Part shown: positions 1 to 7,969 of the stretch, piece after piece
Layout: each line of letters starts with the position of its first letter
Position numbering within the stretch: position 1 is the first letter of the stretch
Assembly: GCF_014204915.1 (NCBI RefSeq)
Contig: NZ_JACHMH010000001.1
Coordinates: 6,783,501 to 6,847,500, forward strand
Reading direction: 5' to 3'
DNA length: 64,000 bases
Origin: Crossiella cryophila
GTDB lineage: Bacteria > Actinomycetota > Actinomycetes > Mycobacteriales > Pseudonocardiaceae
Program-made: the position numbers and the translations under genes
Notes under the pieces: generated by a model
Seen by the model: only the letters and a program-made list of their open reading frames with translations
What the model was told of the DNA's origin: nothing
The model's database searches: none

Positions 1-67
1 CGATCACCGATGCTGCTCGTTCCGGGCGGCGCGGACCACCGGTTTTCCCGCGTCACGCTTTCGAGGT

Positions 68-1120
68 GTGGACACCGGCGCGATCACGCCGCAAGCTCGC
101 GCCGTGCAGCCGCCTTACCCGCCGCGTCGCAGCCCCGACCTGCCAAGGGCTCGCGCGCACAGCACCGCCTGGGCACACCGGATGGGCCTGGTGGCCGGAC
201 CGGATCCCTGGTTCGCGATCTGGGACGAGCAGGACCTGGCCGACTTCGACTTCCCGCTCTTCGCCGCCCTGGTCCACCCCGAGGGCCGCGGCGACACGCT
301 GAACCTGGTCTCGGACTGGTACACCTGGAGCTGGTACCTGGACGACCTACTGCTGGAACGCCACAAGCGAACCCGGGATCCCCTGGGCGCCAGGACTTTC
401 CTCGACCGCCTTGCCAAGATCCCACGCGGCGCGACCCCCGCCAACCCGGTCGAACACGCCCTGCACGACCTCTGGCAACGCACCACCGCCTCCCCCGCCT
501 GGCGCTCCCGGCTGGCCGGCTGCCTGCCCAACATCGCCGACGACGCCCTGTGGGAGATCGACAACCTCGCCCAGGGCCGGATCCCCGATCCAGCCGACTA
601 CCTCGGCATGCGCCGCCTGGCCGGTGGCGCGCTCTGGGCCGCCCAGCTGGCCGAACTGGTGCTGGGACTGGAATTGCCCGCCGCGATCCGGGACAGCACG
701 CCGATGCGCAGGCTCGGCGAGGCCTTCGCCGATGTGGTCGACCTGCACAACGACCTGCTCTCCTACCGCCGGGAAACCGAGTACGAGCAGGAGGTCGGCA
801 ACGCGGTCGTGGTGCACGCGGCCTTCCTCGGCGAGGGCGTCGACAACGCCGCCACCCGCACCACCCAACTCCTGACGGCCCGGCTGGAACTGTTCGAGCA
901 CCTGTGCCACACCGAGATCCCGGCCCTGCTCACCCGGCACGACCCCAGCACCACAACCACCACCCAGCGCTACCTCGCCGGCCTGCGCGACTGGCTGGCC
1001 GGCGACTTCCAATGGCACCTGGAAACCCGCCGCTACCAACCGGAATCCTGGCAACGCAAGACCCGCCCCACCCTCGGCGGCCCCCACGGCCTGGGCACCT
1101 CGGCGGCCCGGGTGCACTAG
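68..1120 (+). CDS. Class I terpene synthase (sesquiterpene cyclase type)
   Basis: Predicted cytoplasmic, Mg2+-dependent cyclase of a prenyl diphosphate, 350 aa, the usual single-alpha-domain bacterial length. The aspartate-rich motif is DDLLLE at residues 92-97. The second metal-binding NSE triad is N228, S232, E236 inside HNDLLSYRRETE. A conserved RRY pair lies near the C-terminus. The N-terminus is Pro-rich and ends before a typical WDE helix. The GTG start gives the expected length; the true start is not fixed by a clear ribosome site. No prenyltransferase or P450 lies beside it here, so it looks like an orphan cyclase or the edge of a cluster extending left. The product (for example a geosmin-like or other sesquiterpene) cannot be told from sequence alone. 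Confidence 0.88.
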   Translation: MDTGAITPQARAVQPPYPPRRSPDLPRARAHSTAWAHRMGLVAGPDPWFAIWDEQDLADFDFPLFAALVHPEGRGDTLNLVSDWYTWSWYLDDLLLERHKRTRDPLGARTFLDRLAKIPRGATPANPVEHALHDLWQRTTASPAWRSRLAGCLPNIADDALWEIDNLAQGRIPDPADYLGMRRLAGGALWAAQLAELVLGLELPAAIRDSTPMRRLGEAFADVVDLHNDLLSYRRETEYEQEVGNAVVVHAAFLGEGVDNAATRTTQLLTARLELFEHLCHTEIPALLTRHDPSTTTTTQRYLAGLRDWLAGDFQWHLETRRYQPESWQRKTRPTLGGPHGLGTSAARVH

Positions 1121-2232
1121 TCGGGCGTGAACCCCGGATGCCCACTGAGCGCCACCACCTGGTCGGCGGTCAACGGCACCCGGCCAAGTCGAGACCCGCC
1201 CCGCCAGAACCGGGACTGCAGCTCGTCGGCCCCGTCCTGGGACCGGATGGTCAAGCGCAGCTTGCGATCCGGCCGGAACCGGTCGGCGGTGATCGCCCGC
1301 TGCTCGGCCTCGCCGCTGCGGTCCACCATGGACACCGTGTCACCGCCGTCCTGCGGCAGGATCCGGCAGAACTTCTCCTGGTGCTTGAAACACCCCGGCT
1401 CCCCGGAGGTGATCGGCGGGCTGGTGAAGAGCACCAGCACCACGCCGTAGCCGGACCCGTCGGTGACCAGGGCGCCGATCTCGTAGGAGCGGCTGCCCAG
1501 GGCGGGCTCGACCGAGGAGGTGATCCGCTCGATCCGCAATCCGGCTGGGAGCGCTCGGCGAAGCTCGTCTTCCAGGCGTGGGGAGCGCTGGCGGACGGGG
1601 TCTGTGGGGACTTCTTCGAGGGTGGCGGGGCGGGGGGCGGGTGAGCGGCCAGGGGGGTGGATGGCGGCGGTGGCGGGTTTGGGGGCGGGGAGGGGGTCGG
1701 GGACTTCGGCGACTGTGCACGCGCTCGCGATCAGGCCGCAGGCCAGGAGTCCGGCGGCGATTCCGCCACGGCTCGCGGAGTTCCGGCGTGCCGCGGGGGT
1801 TCCGGCCCGCCCCGGCGACTCGCGCGGCCCGACGGTGATCCCGCCCCGCCTCGGTGACTCCTGTCGCCCAGCGGCAGTTCCGCTGTGCTCCGACAATCCC
1901 CTGCGCCCGACAGCGATTCCGTCCCGCGCCACCGACTCCCGCCGCGCCGTCGCCTCTTTCTGCCCGGTCTCCCGAGCCCCGACCGCTACCCCATGCCCCG
2001 GCGACTCCGGCCGCGCGACCGCGATCTCATCCCGCCTCGCTGATTTCCGCCGCGCCCCGGGAACTCCACCTCGCCCCGGCAAACCTCGACGCCCGACGGC
2101 GATTACCTCCCGCGCCAACGCCTCTCGCCGCTGGACCGCGATCCCGTCCCACTCCCCCAGCTCCCGCTGTGCCGCGGCCGCTGCTCCCCGCCTCGCCAAC
2201 CACCCCAGCCCCGCCAGCCCCCAGCGCCCCAT
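1117..2232 (-). CDS. Lipoprotein-like protein with repeat-encoded N-terminal extension
   Basis: I do not recognise the family. The C-terminal ~190 residues look like an exported domain preceded by a hydrophobic stretch and lipobox-like LIASAC (Cys182 counted from the GTG at 2262), followed by a Pro/Ala-rich linker. Two cysteines in GCFKHQEKFC could form a disulphide. The odd part is upstream. About 140 residues before the lipobox are Arg/Gly-rich 13-residue repeats, encoded by a 39-bp DNA array, and no ATG, GTG or TTG lies close enough to the lipobox to give a normal signal peptide. The ATG at 2232 has a GGAGGGG upstream; a GTG at 2262 and an internal GTG at 1932 are alternatives. The gene ends 4 bp inside the terpene synthase stop (convergent overlap). 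Confidence 0.6.
   Translation of the reverse strand: MGRWGLAGLGWLARRGAAAAAQRELGEWDGIAVQRREALAREVIAVGRRGLPGRGGVPGARRKSARRDEIAVARPESPGHGVAVGARETGQKEATARRESVARDGIAVGRRGLSEHSGTAAGRQESPRRGGITVGPRESPGRAGTPAARRNSASRGGIAAGLLACGLIASACTVAEVPDPLPAPKPATAAIHPPGRSPAPRPATLEEVPTDPVRQRSPRLEDELRRALPAGLRIERITSSVEPALGSRSYEIGALVTDGSGYGVVLVLFTSPPITSGEPGCFKHQEKFCRILPQDGGDTVSMVDRSGEAEQRAITADRFRPDRKLRLTIRSQDGADELQSRFWRGGSRLGRVPLTADQVVALSGHPGFTPD
1750..2169 (-). repeat. Degenerate 39-bp tandem repeat array, 11 units
   Basis: Read in the lipoprotein frame, the DNA codes for ten 13-residue units plus one 10-residue unit, 420 bp in all. Typical units are RREALAREVIAVG, RRESVARDGIAVG, RQESPRRGGITVG and RRNSASRGGIAAG. On the + strand the recurring core is roughly cgaCNGCGATTCCGTCCCG followed by a gactcccgccg-like tail. 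The array runs straight into the hydrophobic h-region of the predicted lipoprotein signal. Confidence 0.75.
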
Positions 2233-2361
2233 GCTCCCCAGCCCCTCCACCACCAGCCCCACTCCGGGCTGCTTTCCGCCTGTCCGCCCACCCTACTAAC
2301 TTCAGTCCTCACTGAAACCACAGTCCCCACGAACCAACCCAACCCTGGCAAGATCGACCCC

Positions 2362-3219
2362 ATGGCGGAAACCCTGCGGCTCGACGGCCGCATCGCAGTG
2401 ATCACCGGCGCCAGTGCGGGAGTCGGTGCGGCCGCGGCCCGGCGGCTGACCAGGCTCGGCGCGACCGTGGCGATCGTCGGCCGCTCCCCGGAGAAGACCG
2501 CGGCCGTGGCGGAAGAGCTTGGCGTGCAGTCGTTCCTGGCTGACTTCGGCAAGTTGGACGAGGTCCGGCGGCTGGCCGCCGAGCTGCTCGCGCGGTATCC
2601 GGTGATCGACATCCTGGCCAACAACGCCGGTCTGCAGTCCACCAAGCGGGTCACCACCGTGGACGGGCACGAGCTGACCTTCCAGGCCAACTACCTCGCG
2701 CCCGTGCTGCTCACCCACCTGCTCGCGCCCGCGCTGGGCAGCGCGCGGGTGATCTCCACGGCCAGTGCCGCGCATTCCTGGGCGAAGCTGGACCTGGACG
2801 ATCTCAACTGCGCCAAGGGCCGGTTCCGCAGCACCAATGTCTACGGACGCTCCAAGCTCGGCAACGTGCTCTTCACCCAGGAACTCGCCCGGCGGGCCGC
2901 GGGTACGGGGCTGACCGCGTCGAGCTTCCACCCGGGACTGGTCGCCAGCGACTTCTTCCGCAGCGACGGGGTGTTCGGGCTGTTCGGCAAGCTGATGATC
3001 AAGTCACCGCTCGGGAAGGTGATGGCGGTCAGTCCGGACCAGGGCGCCGCTCCGCTGGAACACCTGGCGGCCACGCCGGACGCGGAGTCGGTGAACGGGG
3101 CCTACTTCCACCTGCTCAAGCGGCAGCCGCCCAAGGGCGCCCAGGTGCATGACCCGGCGTTCGGGCGGGAGTTGTGGGAGCGGACGGTGCGGATCCTCGG
3201 GGTCGACCCGGTCTGGTGA
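2362..3219 (+). CDS. Short-chain dehydrogenase/reductase
   Basis: NAD(P)-dependent oxidoreductase with a Rossmann fold, 285 aa, close to the retinol dehydrogenase/WWOX-like SDR subgroup. Visible elements are the nucleotide-binding TGASAGVG (residues 15-22), NNAG (87-90), the catalytic serine region STASA (132-136) and YxxxK at Tyr161/Lys165 (YGRSK). The substrate is unknown. It starts at an ATG 76 bp after the last conventional start-codon candidate of the divergent lipoprotein gene. It ends 6 bp before the end of the convergent DUF1479 gene, so no room exists for a separate terminator. Family call is firm; function within the family is open. Confidence 0.9.
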   Translation: MAETLRLDGRIAVITGASAGVGAAAARRLTRLGATVAIVGRSPEKTAAVAEELGVQSFLADFGKLDEVRRLAAELLARYPVIDILANNAGLQSTKRVTTVDGHELTFQANYLAPVLLTHLLAPALGSARVISTASAAHSWAKLDLDDLNCAKGRFRSTNVYGRSKLGNVLFTQELARRAAGTGLTASSFHPGLVASDFFRSDGVFGLFGKLMIKSPLGKVMAVSPDQGAAPLEHLAATPDAESVNGAYFHLLKRQPPKGAQVHDPAFGRELWERTVRILGVDPVW

Positions 3220-3224
3220 TCCGG

Positions 3225-4466
3225 TCAGTCCAGGCCGAGTTGGTTGCGGCCCAACGGGTTCAGGTCGGCGGGGGTGGGGCGGCCGGTCCAGGTGGTCTCG
3301 TAGTCCTCTGGGGCGAAGTCGGCTGGGCTGGCGCCGGCCAGGAAGGCTTCGCCGCAGCGGGCGGCGTACTCGGCGTTCTTCGGGCAGTGCGGGCTGGCCG
3401 GGATGTACATGACGTTGGCCCAGCCGCGCTGGCCGGTGACCGCGCCGACCGAGTGGATCAGGTCGCCGTGCCACCACACCGTGTCCCCCGGCGCGACCGC
3501 GGGGATCGGGGTCAGCGCGGGCAGCAACTCCGCGTGCCACTGCTCGCTGATCGGCAGTGCCTGGCCGTTGACCGCGCCGCACAGGTCGTCCTCGGGCACG
3601 TCGTCCTGTAGCGCGCGCAGCAGCAGGTAGGCCATGGCGGACGGGATGGGCACCACCTGCAGCACGCCCTCGGTCGGCGCCATGTCCGACAACGCGGTCC
3701 AGCCCTGGAAGGTGCGGAAGGCCGAGCACATCACCGTCGAGGAGTACTCGTGCACCTCGGTCCGGTACGCGCCGTCCCACGGGTCGTACCTCGCGGGCTC
3801 GCCGGCGAAGACGTGCCGGAAGACCTGCTGGTAGGCGGGCAGCAGCCAGCGTTCCACCGAGCCGGAGTCGGTGTGCGGGGACAGTCCGGCCGAGTTGGCG
3901 CCGGGGGCGCGGCGGCGGACCCGGTCGGGGTAGGCGGTGTCGCGGGCCGGGTCGAACCAGACCCGGCCTTCGGACTCGTGCTGCCAGAAGCCGTTGAGGA
4001 AACCGCGGACCGCGGCCATGTTCGGGTCCGATCGGGCCTCCATTTGCGGGCCGGACCAGTAGATCGGGAAGATCGACGGCTTGCCGGCGGCCAGGCCGCC
4101 GAAGACACCGTCGTCGAGGTAGCGGTAGGAGCCCTCGAAGTCGTTGCGGGCCAGGTAGTCCACCAGTTCGGCGTCCCAGGACTCGGCGCGCTCGCGCGGG
4201 AAGGTGCCGCGGATGACCGCGCAGCCGCGGCGGCGGATCGCGGCCCGCTGCTGCTCGCCGACCTCGGCCAGCTCGGCGAACTCGAGTACCGGCCAGACCT
4301 CCTCGCCGCGTTCGCGCTGGGCGAGCACCGCCGCGACCTCGGTCCGCATTTGCGCGCTCACCTGGGCGAACGCACCCGCCACATCGCCGACCCGCGCGCG
4401 CAGTTCGGCCTTGGCCGCCCGGATGGCGGCGGGGAAGTCGGTGGGAGCCGCGGTGGTGGACGTCAT
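3225..4466 (-). CDS. DUF1479 family protein (YbiU-like putative dioxygenase)
   Basis: The 413-aa length and sequence match the DUF1479 family, whose members have the cupin fold of Fe(II)/2-oxoglutarate oxygenases. A candidate metal triad is His198-x-Asp200 in SPHTDSG together with a distal histidine in WWHGDLIHS (His333 or His338). The substrate is unknown. The ATG at 4466 is overlapped by an iron-box-like sequence (4465-4483) arranged just as at the siderophore-interacting gene at 10005, which suggests iron control and perhaps a leaderless message. It is divergent from the ROK regulator, with only 43 bp between the two start codons. Confidence 0.8.
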   Translation of the reverse strand: MTSTTAAPTDFPAAIRAAKAELRARVGDVAGAFAQVSAQMRTEVAAVLAQRERGEEVWPVLEFAELAEVGEQQRAAIRRRGCAVIRGTFPRERAESWDAELVDYLARNDFEGSYRYLDDGVFGGLAAGKPSIFPIYWSGPQMEARSDPNMAAVRGFLNGFWQHESEGRVWFDPARDTAYPDRVRRRAPGANSAGLSPHTDSGSVERWLLPAYQQVFRHVFAGEPARYDPWDGAYRTEVHEYSSTVMCSAFRTFQGWTALSDMAPTEGVLQVVPIPSAMAYLLLRALQDDVPEDDLCGAVNGQALPISEQWHAELLPALTPIPAVAPGDTVWWHGDLIHSVGAVTGQRGWANVMYIPASPHCPKNAEYAARCGEAFLAGASPADFAPEDYETTWTGRPTPADLNPLGRNQLGLD

Positions 4467-4483
4467 TTGGTAACCTCACCTAA
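4465..4483 (-). promoter_or_regulatory. Candidate DtxR/IdeR-like box at DUF1479 start
   Basis: On the minus strand the 19-mer reads TTAGGTGAGGTTACCAAAT. It shares the TTAGGTnAGGnTACC core with the box at 9987-10005 and, as there, its end overlaps the first bases of the start codon. Match to the DtxR/IdeR consensus is partial, mainly in the left half. Confidence 0.4.
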
Positions 4484-4509
4484 CTAGATCCTGATGGCAG
4501 GCTAGGCCG

Positions 4510-5649
4510 GTGACACGAGAGCGCGCAAGCCTCAGCAGGGAACTCCCGCAGTCGGTGCTGCGCACGGGCACCGACGCGCGGCTGCTGGCCGAGGTCATCG
4601 CCCGCGGCCGGGTGACCCGCGCGGAACTGGCCACCGCCACCGGGATCTCCAAGCCGACCGTGTCCGAGTCGGTGCGCCGCCTGGTCGAGGCCGCGCTGCT
4701 GGATGCCACCGGACCGGCCGAGACCGGCAGGCGCGGGCGAGTGGGCACGTTCTACGAACTCGGCACGGCCGCGGGCTGGGTGCTCGCGGTGGTACTGGAC
4801 CAGTCCGGGGTGCGCGCGCGTTCGGCGGACCTGGCCGGGGTGATCCGGCACGAGCACACCCGGCCACCGGGCAAGCCGGGCGACAGCGCCGCCGTGGTCA
4901 GCGGGCTGCGGGCGGTGGTGCAGCACGCACAGGAGGCGATCGGGCCGGAGCGCGGGCCGTTGCGGGCGGTGGCGGTCTCGGTGGCCAACCCGGTCGCGCC
5001 CGGCTCCCGCGAGGTGGTCGCGCTGCCGGGTTCGCCGTTCCCGGAGGGCCTGGTCAGCCCGGCGGAGGTGTTGGCAGCGGTGACCGGCGCGCCGGTGCTG
5101 GTGGACAACGACGTGAACCTGGCCGCGCTGGCCGAGCACCGCTCCGGCGGCGCGGCGGGCGCGGACAGCTTCGCCTACCTGCACATCGGCGCCGGACTGG
5201 GCGTCGGGCTCTACCTGGGCGACCGGCTCGTCCGCGGCGCGCACGGGCTGGCCGGGGAGATCGGCTACCTGCCGGGCGCGGGCGCGGACACCCTGGCCGG
5301 CGAACTCAGCGCCGCCGGGTTCGGCCGCAACGACGTGGACGCGGTACTGAACCTGTTGTCCGCCAACGAAAGCACCGCGCGCAGCCGGGCGATCGGCACG
5401 CTCAGCGCGGGGATCGCGCGCGCGGTGGCCTCGGTGACCGCGGTGGTGGATCCCGGGCTGGTGCTGCTCGGCGGCCCGGTCGGCACCCACCCTGCGCTGC
5501 TGGAACCGGTGCGCGCCGCGGTCGCCGCCCGCTCCCCCGCACCGGTCCGGCTCGACCACGGCGTGCTCGGTGCGCTGGCCCCGGCACACGGCGCGCTGCA
5601 CCTGGCCCTGGAACACGCCACGGCCGCGGCGGTGCGTGCGGCGGGCTGA
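4510..5649 (+). CDS. ROK family transcriptional regulator
   Basis: Winged helix DNA-binding domain (about residues 20-80, helix-turn-helix around TRAELATATGISKPTVSESVRRL) fused to a ROK sugar-kinase-like domain, 379 aa in all, the normal NagC/XylR/Mlc size. The ROK part shows VDNDVNLAALAEH and GAGLGVGLYLGDRLVRGAHGLAGEIGYL. The CxCGxxGC zinc motif of NagC/Mlc is absent, as in many actinobacterial members. It probably senses a sugar or sugar phosphate. It is divergent from DUF1479, but no sugar transporter or catabolic gene sits next to it, so its target is unclear. GTG start. Confidence 0.88.
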   Translation: MTRERASLSRELPQSVLRTGTDARLLAEVIARGRVTRAELATATGISKPTVSESVRRLVEAALLDATGPAETGRRGRVGTFYELGTAAGWVLAVVLDQSGVRARSADLAGVIRHEHTRPPGKPGDSAAVVSGLRAVVQHAQEAIGPERGPLRAVAVSVANPVAPGSREVVALPGSPFPEGLVSPAEVLAAVTGAPVLVDNDVNLAALAEHRSGGAAGADSFAYLHIGAGLGVGLYLGDRLVRGAHGLAGEIGYLPGAGADTLAGELSAAGFGRNDVDAVLNLLSANESTARSRAIGTLSAGIARAVASVTAVVDPGLVLLGGPVGTHPALLEPVRAAVAARSPAPVRLDHGVLGALAPAHGALHLALEHATAAAVRAAG

Positions 5650-5656
5650 GGCCGGG

Positions 5657-6316
5657 TCAGCGCCGGCCGAGGTGCAGTTCGATGCCGTCCAGGATGCGGG
5701 CCAGGCCGAACTCGAACTCCTGGTGCACGTCGATCTCCGGGCCGAGCGCGGTGGCCAGCGCGTTGAGCCGGGGGCAGGCGTCGGACTCGCTCAGCCGCTC
5801 CCGCCACCAGCCGGTGGTGGCCCTGACATCGGGCACCACCTCCCCGCCCAGCCACACCATGCCCAGCCCGTGGCCGTGACTGGTGACCACGCCCAGCAGG
5901 TAGAGCTGCTCGCGGGGCTCCAGCCGCAGGCCGTCGAAGCTGGCCAGCGCCCACTCCATGTTGGCGATCAGGTTCGGCCCCAGCGGCGGGCGGGCGGTGG
6001 CGGTGGCGGCCAGCATCCACGGGTGCGCGTGGAAGGACCGCCAGTCCTGCCAGGCCACCGCTTCCAGGGCGTCCCGCCAGTGTGCCGGGCGCGGCTCGGG
6101 GTAGGCGTACTCCCCCGCCACCCGGTCGATCATGAGTTCGACCAGCCGCTCCCGGTTGACCACGTGCCGGTACAGCGCCATGCCGGTGGCGCCGAGGCGC
6201 TGGCCGACCCCGCGCATGGTCATCGCGTCCAGCCCGCCCTCATCCGCCAGGCCGATCGCGGTGTCCACGATCAGCTCCTGGGTCAGGCCGGGTCGCCGGG
6301 TCGCCGTCTCCCGCAT
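5657..6316 (-). CDS. TetR family repressor of the adjacent MFS transporter
   Basis: 219 aa with an N-terminal TetR helix-turn-helix (LIVDTAIGLADEGGLDAMTM, then GATGMALYRHVVNRERL) and a C-terminal ligand-binding domain of the TetR_C (VCBS/TetR type 3) kind. The ATG at 6316 is chosen because it begins right before the HTH and follows GGAGG, although the spacing of 3 nt is short; the open frame extends much further upstream without family similarity. It is divergent from an MFS efflux gene, with operator-like dyads between them (6352-6366 and 6376-6390). This is the classic layout of a drug-responsive repressor controlling an exporter. Confidence 0.87.
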   Translation of the reverse strand: MRETATRRPGLTQELIVDTAIGLADEGGLDAMTMRGVGQRLGATGMALYRHVVNRERLVELMIDRVAGEYAYPEPRPAHWRDALEAVAWQDWRSFHAHPWMLAATATARPPLGPNLIANMEWALASFDGLRLEPREQLYLLGVVTSHGHGLGMVWLGGEVVPDVRATTGWWRERLSESDACPRLNALATALGPEIDVHQEFEFGLARILDGIELHLGRR

Positions 6317-6351
6317 GTTCCTCCACTCGGTTGCCCCTGCGGCGATTCGAA

Positions 6352-6390
6352 GTATACGTTGTAAGCGTTCAAGGGGTTTACGACGTAAAC
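6352..6390. promoter_or_regulatory. TetR operator pair
   Basis: GTTTACGACGTAAAC at 6376-6390 is a perfect 15-bp palindrome about a central A. GTATACGTTGTAAGC at 6352-6366 matches it at 11 of 15 positions, with centres 24 bp apart. Both lie between the divergent TetR and MFS starts; the perfect copy is 13 bp before the MFS ATG. Confidence 0.75.
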
Positions 6391-6403
6391 AAGGGGATCT
6401 CCC

Positions 6404-7903
6404 ATGCGATGGCTTGGCCTCGCGGTGCTGGCGCTGCCCACCGTGCTGGTGTCCATGGACCTGTCCGTGCTCTTCTACGCGGTGCCGGCGCTCAGCGCGG
6501 AGCTGCGGCCGAGCAGCGACCAGCTCCTGTGGATCCTGGACCTCTACGGCTTCGTGCTGGCCGGGCTGCTGATCACCATGGGCACCCTGGGCGACAGGTT
6601 CGGGCGGCGACGGGTGCTGCTGGGCGGCGCGGCGCTGTTCGGGGTGGCCTCGGTGCTGGCCGCGTACGCGCCGAGCACCGAACTGCTGATCGCCGCGCGG
6701 GCCCTGCTGGGCGTGGCCGGGGCGACGCTGGCGCCGTCCACGCTGTCGCTGATCCGCACCATGTTCACCGATCCGCGGGAACGTCAGATCGCGGTCAGCG
6801 TGTGGACGCTGGGGTTCGCCGGCGGCACCATGATCGGCCCGGTGATCGGCGGCCTGCTGCTGGAGCACTTCTGGTGGGGCTCGGTGTTCCTGCTCAACGT
6901 GCCGGTGATGCTGCTGTTGCTGGTGCTGGGCCCGATCCTGCTGCCGGAGGCGCGCAACCCCGACCCCGGCAAGTTCGACCTGAGCAGCGCGGCGCTGTCA
7001 CTGGCCGCGATCCTGCCGGTGATCTACGGCGTGAAGAAGATCGCCAAGGAGGGCCTGGCCTGGTCGCACCTGGCGGCCATCGCGCTCGGCCTGGTGCTGG
7101 GCTGGGTGTTCGTCCGCCAGCAGCTGCGCGCGCGGCAGCCGATGATCGACGTGCGACTGTTCCGGCACGTCCGGTTCAGCGGCTCGATCGTGGCCTGCAC
7201 CATCACCTTCCTGATCCTGGCCGGGATCGGCCTGTTCGTCTCGCAGTACCTGCAGCTGGTGCTGGGTTACAGCCCGTTCGAGGCCGCACTGTGGTCGCTG
7301 CCGGGCATCGTCGGGATGCTCGGCGGCGTCGGCCTGGCCACCATGGTCGCGGCCAGGGTGCGCCCGGCCGTGCTGGTGGCCACCGGATTGATCCTGACCT
7401 CGGCCGGGTTCGCGCTGTTCGCGCAGGTCGGCGTGGACAGCGGGATCCCGTGGCTGCTGGCCTCGCAGGTCGTGCTGGCCGCTGGCGTGGGCGCGGTGGC
7501 CAGCATCGCCACCGACCTGGTGCTGGCCACCGCACCACCGGAGCGCGCGGGTGCGGCGGCGGCGATCTCGGAGACCGCCAACGAGTTCGGCGGCGCGGCC
7601 GGCATCGCCATCCTGGGCAGCCTCGGCGCGGTGGTCTACCGCGCCGGGCTCTTCGACAACCCGCCGACCGGGCTGACCGGCGAGCAGCTCGCCGCCGCCG
7701 GGGACACCCTGGCCACCGCGGTGCGGATGGCCGGCGAGCTGTCCGGCGAGGTGGGCCAGGCCCTGCTGCTCACCGCCCGGACGTCCTTTGTGGACGGCCT
7801 GCACTGGGTGGCCTGGATCGGCGCGGCGGCCTGCCTGGTGCTGAGCGGGTTCGTGCTGGTGGTGCTGCGCTCGGTGCGGCCGACCGCGGAGGTCAAGGCG
7901 TAG
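6404..7903 (+). CDS. MFS multidrug transporter, DHA2 family (14 TM)
   Basis: 499-aa inner-membrane proton antiporter of the QacA/SmvA type. The N-terminus goes directly into TM1 (LAVLALPTVLVSMDLSVLFYAVPAL). Motif A is GDRFGRRR after TM2, and a motif-C-like segment GFAGGTMIGPVIGGL sits in TM5. The length fits 14 membrane helices. AAGGGG precedes the ATG. Controlled in all likelihood by the divergent TetR gene through the dyads at 6352-6390. Substrate is unknown; family members export cationic dyes, disinfectants and antibiotics. A strong hairpin follows the stop (7913-7943). Confidence 0.93.
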   Translation: MRWLGLAVLALPTVLVSMDLSVLFYAVPALSAELRPSSDQLLWILDLYGFVLAGLLITMGTLGDRFGRRRVLLGGAALFGVASVLAAYAPSTELLIAARALLGVAGATLAPSTLSLIRTMFTDPRERQIAVSVWTLGFAGGTMIGPVIGGLLLEHFWWGSVFLLNVPVMLLLLVLGPILLPEARNPDPGKFDLSSAALSLAAILPVIYGVKKIAKEGLAWSHLAAIALGLVLGWVFVRQQLRARQPMIDVRLFRHVRFSGSIVACTITFLILAGIGLFVSQYLQLVLGYSPFEAALWSLPGIVGMLGGVGLATMVAARVRPAVLVATGLILTSAGFALFAQVGVDSGIPWLLASQVVLAAGVGAVASIATDLVLATAPPERAGAAAAISETANEFGGAAGIAILGSLGAVVYRAGLFDNPPTGLTGEQLAAAGDTLATAVRMAGELSGEVGQALLLTARTSFVDGLHWVAWIGAAACLVLSGFVLVVLRSVRPTAEVKA

Positions 7904-7912
7904 CAGCCGGAC

Positions 7913-7943
7913 GGCCGGACATCGTGGGCCACGATGTCCGGCC
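7913..7943. terminator. Bidirectional terminator hairpin
   Basis: A perfect 14-bp stem (GGCCGGACATCGTG with CACGATGTCCGGCC) encloses a 3-nt loop. It lies between the convergent MFS (ends 7903) and ABC permease (ends 7970) genes. No T-tract follows, which is common in high-GC actinomycetes. Confidence 0.75.
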
Positions 7944-7969
7944 GCACCGGATCCCCCCTGCGATTGGTC

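Noticed and set aside
10-1644. Long + strand ORF of 544 codons overlapping the terpene synthase
   Set aside because: Arg/Pro-rich shadow translation of GC-rich DNA; the 68-1120 frame holds the terpene synthase motifs.
3004-4479. 491-codon minus ORF over the DUF1479 gene
   Set aside because: Arg/Gly-rich out-of-frame shadow; the 3225-4466 frame has the family sequence.
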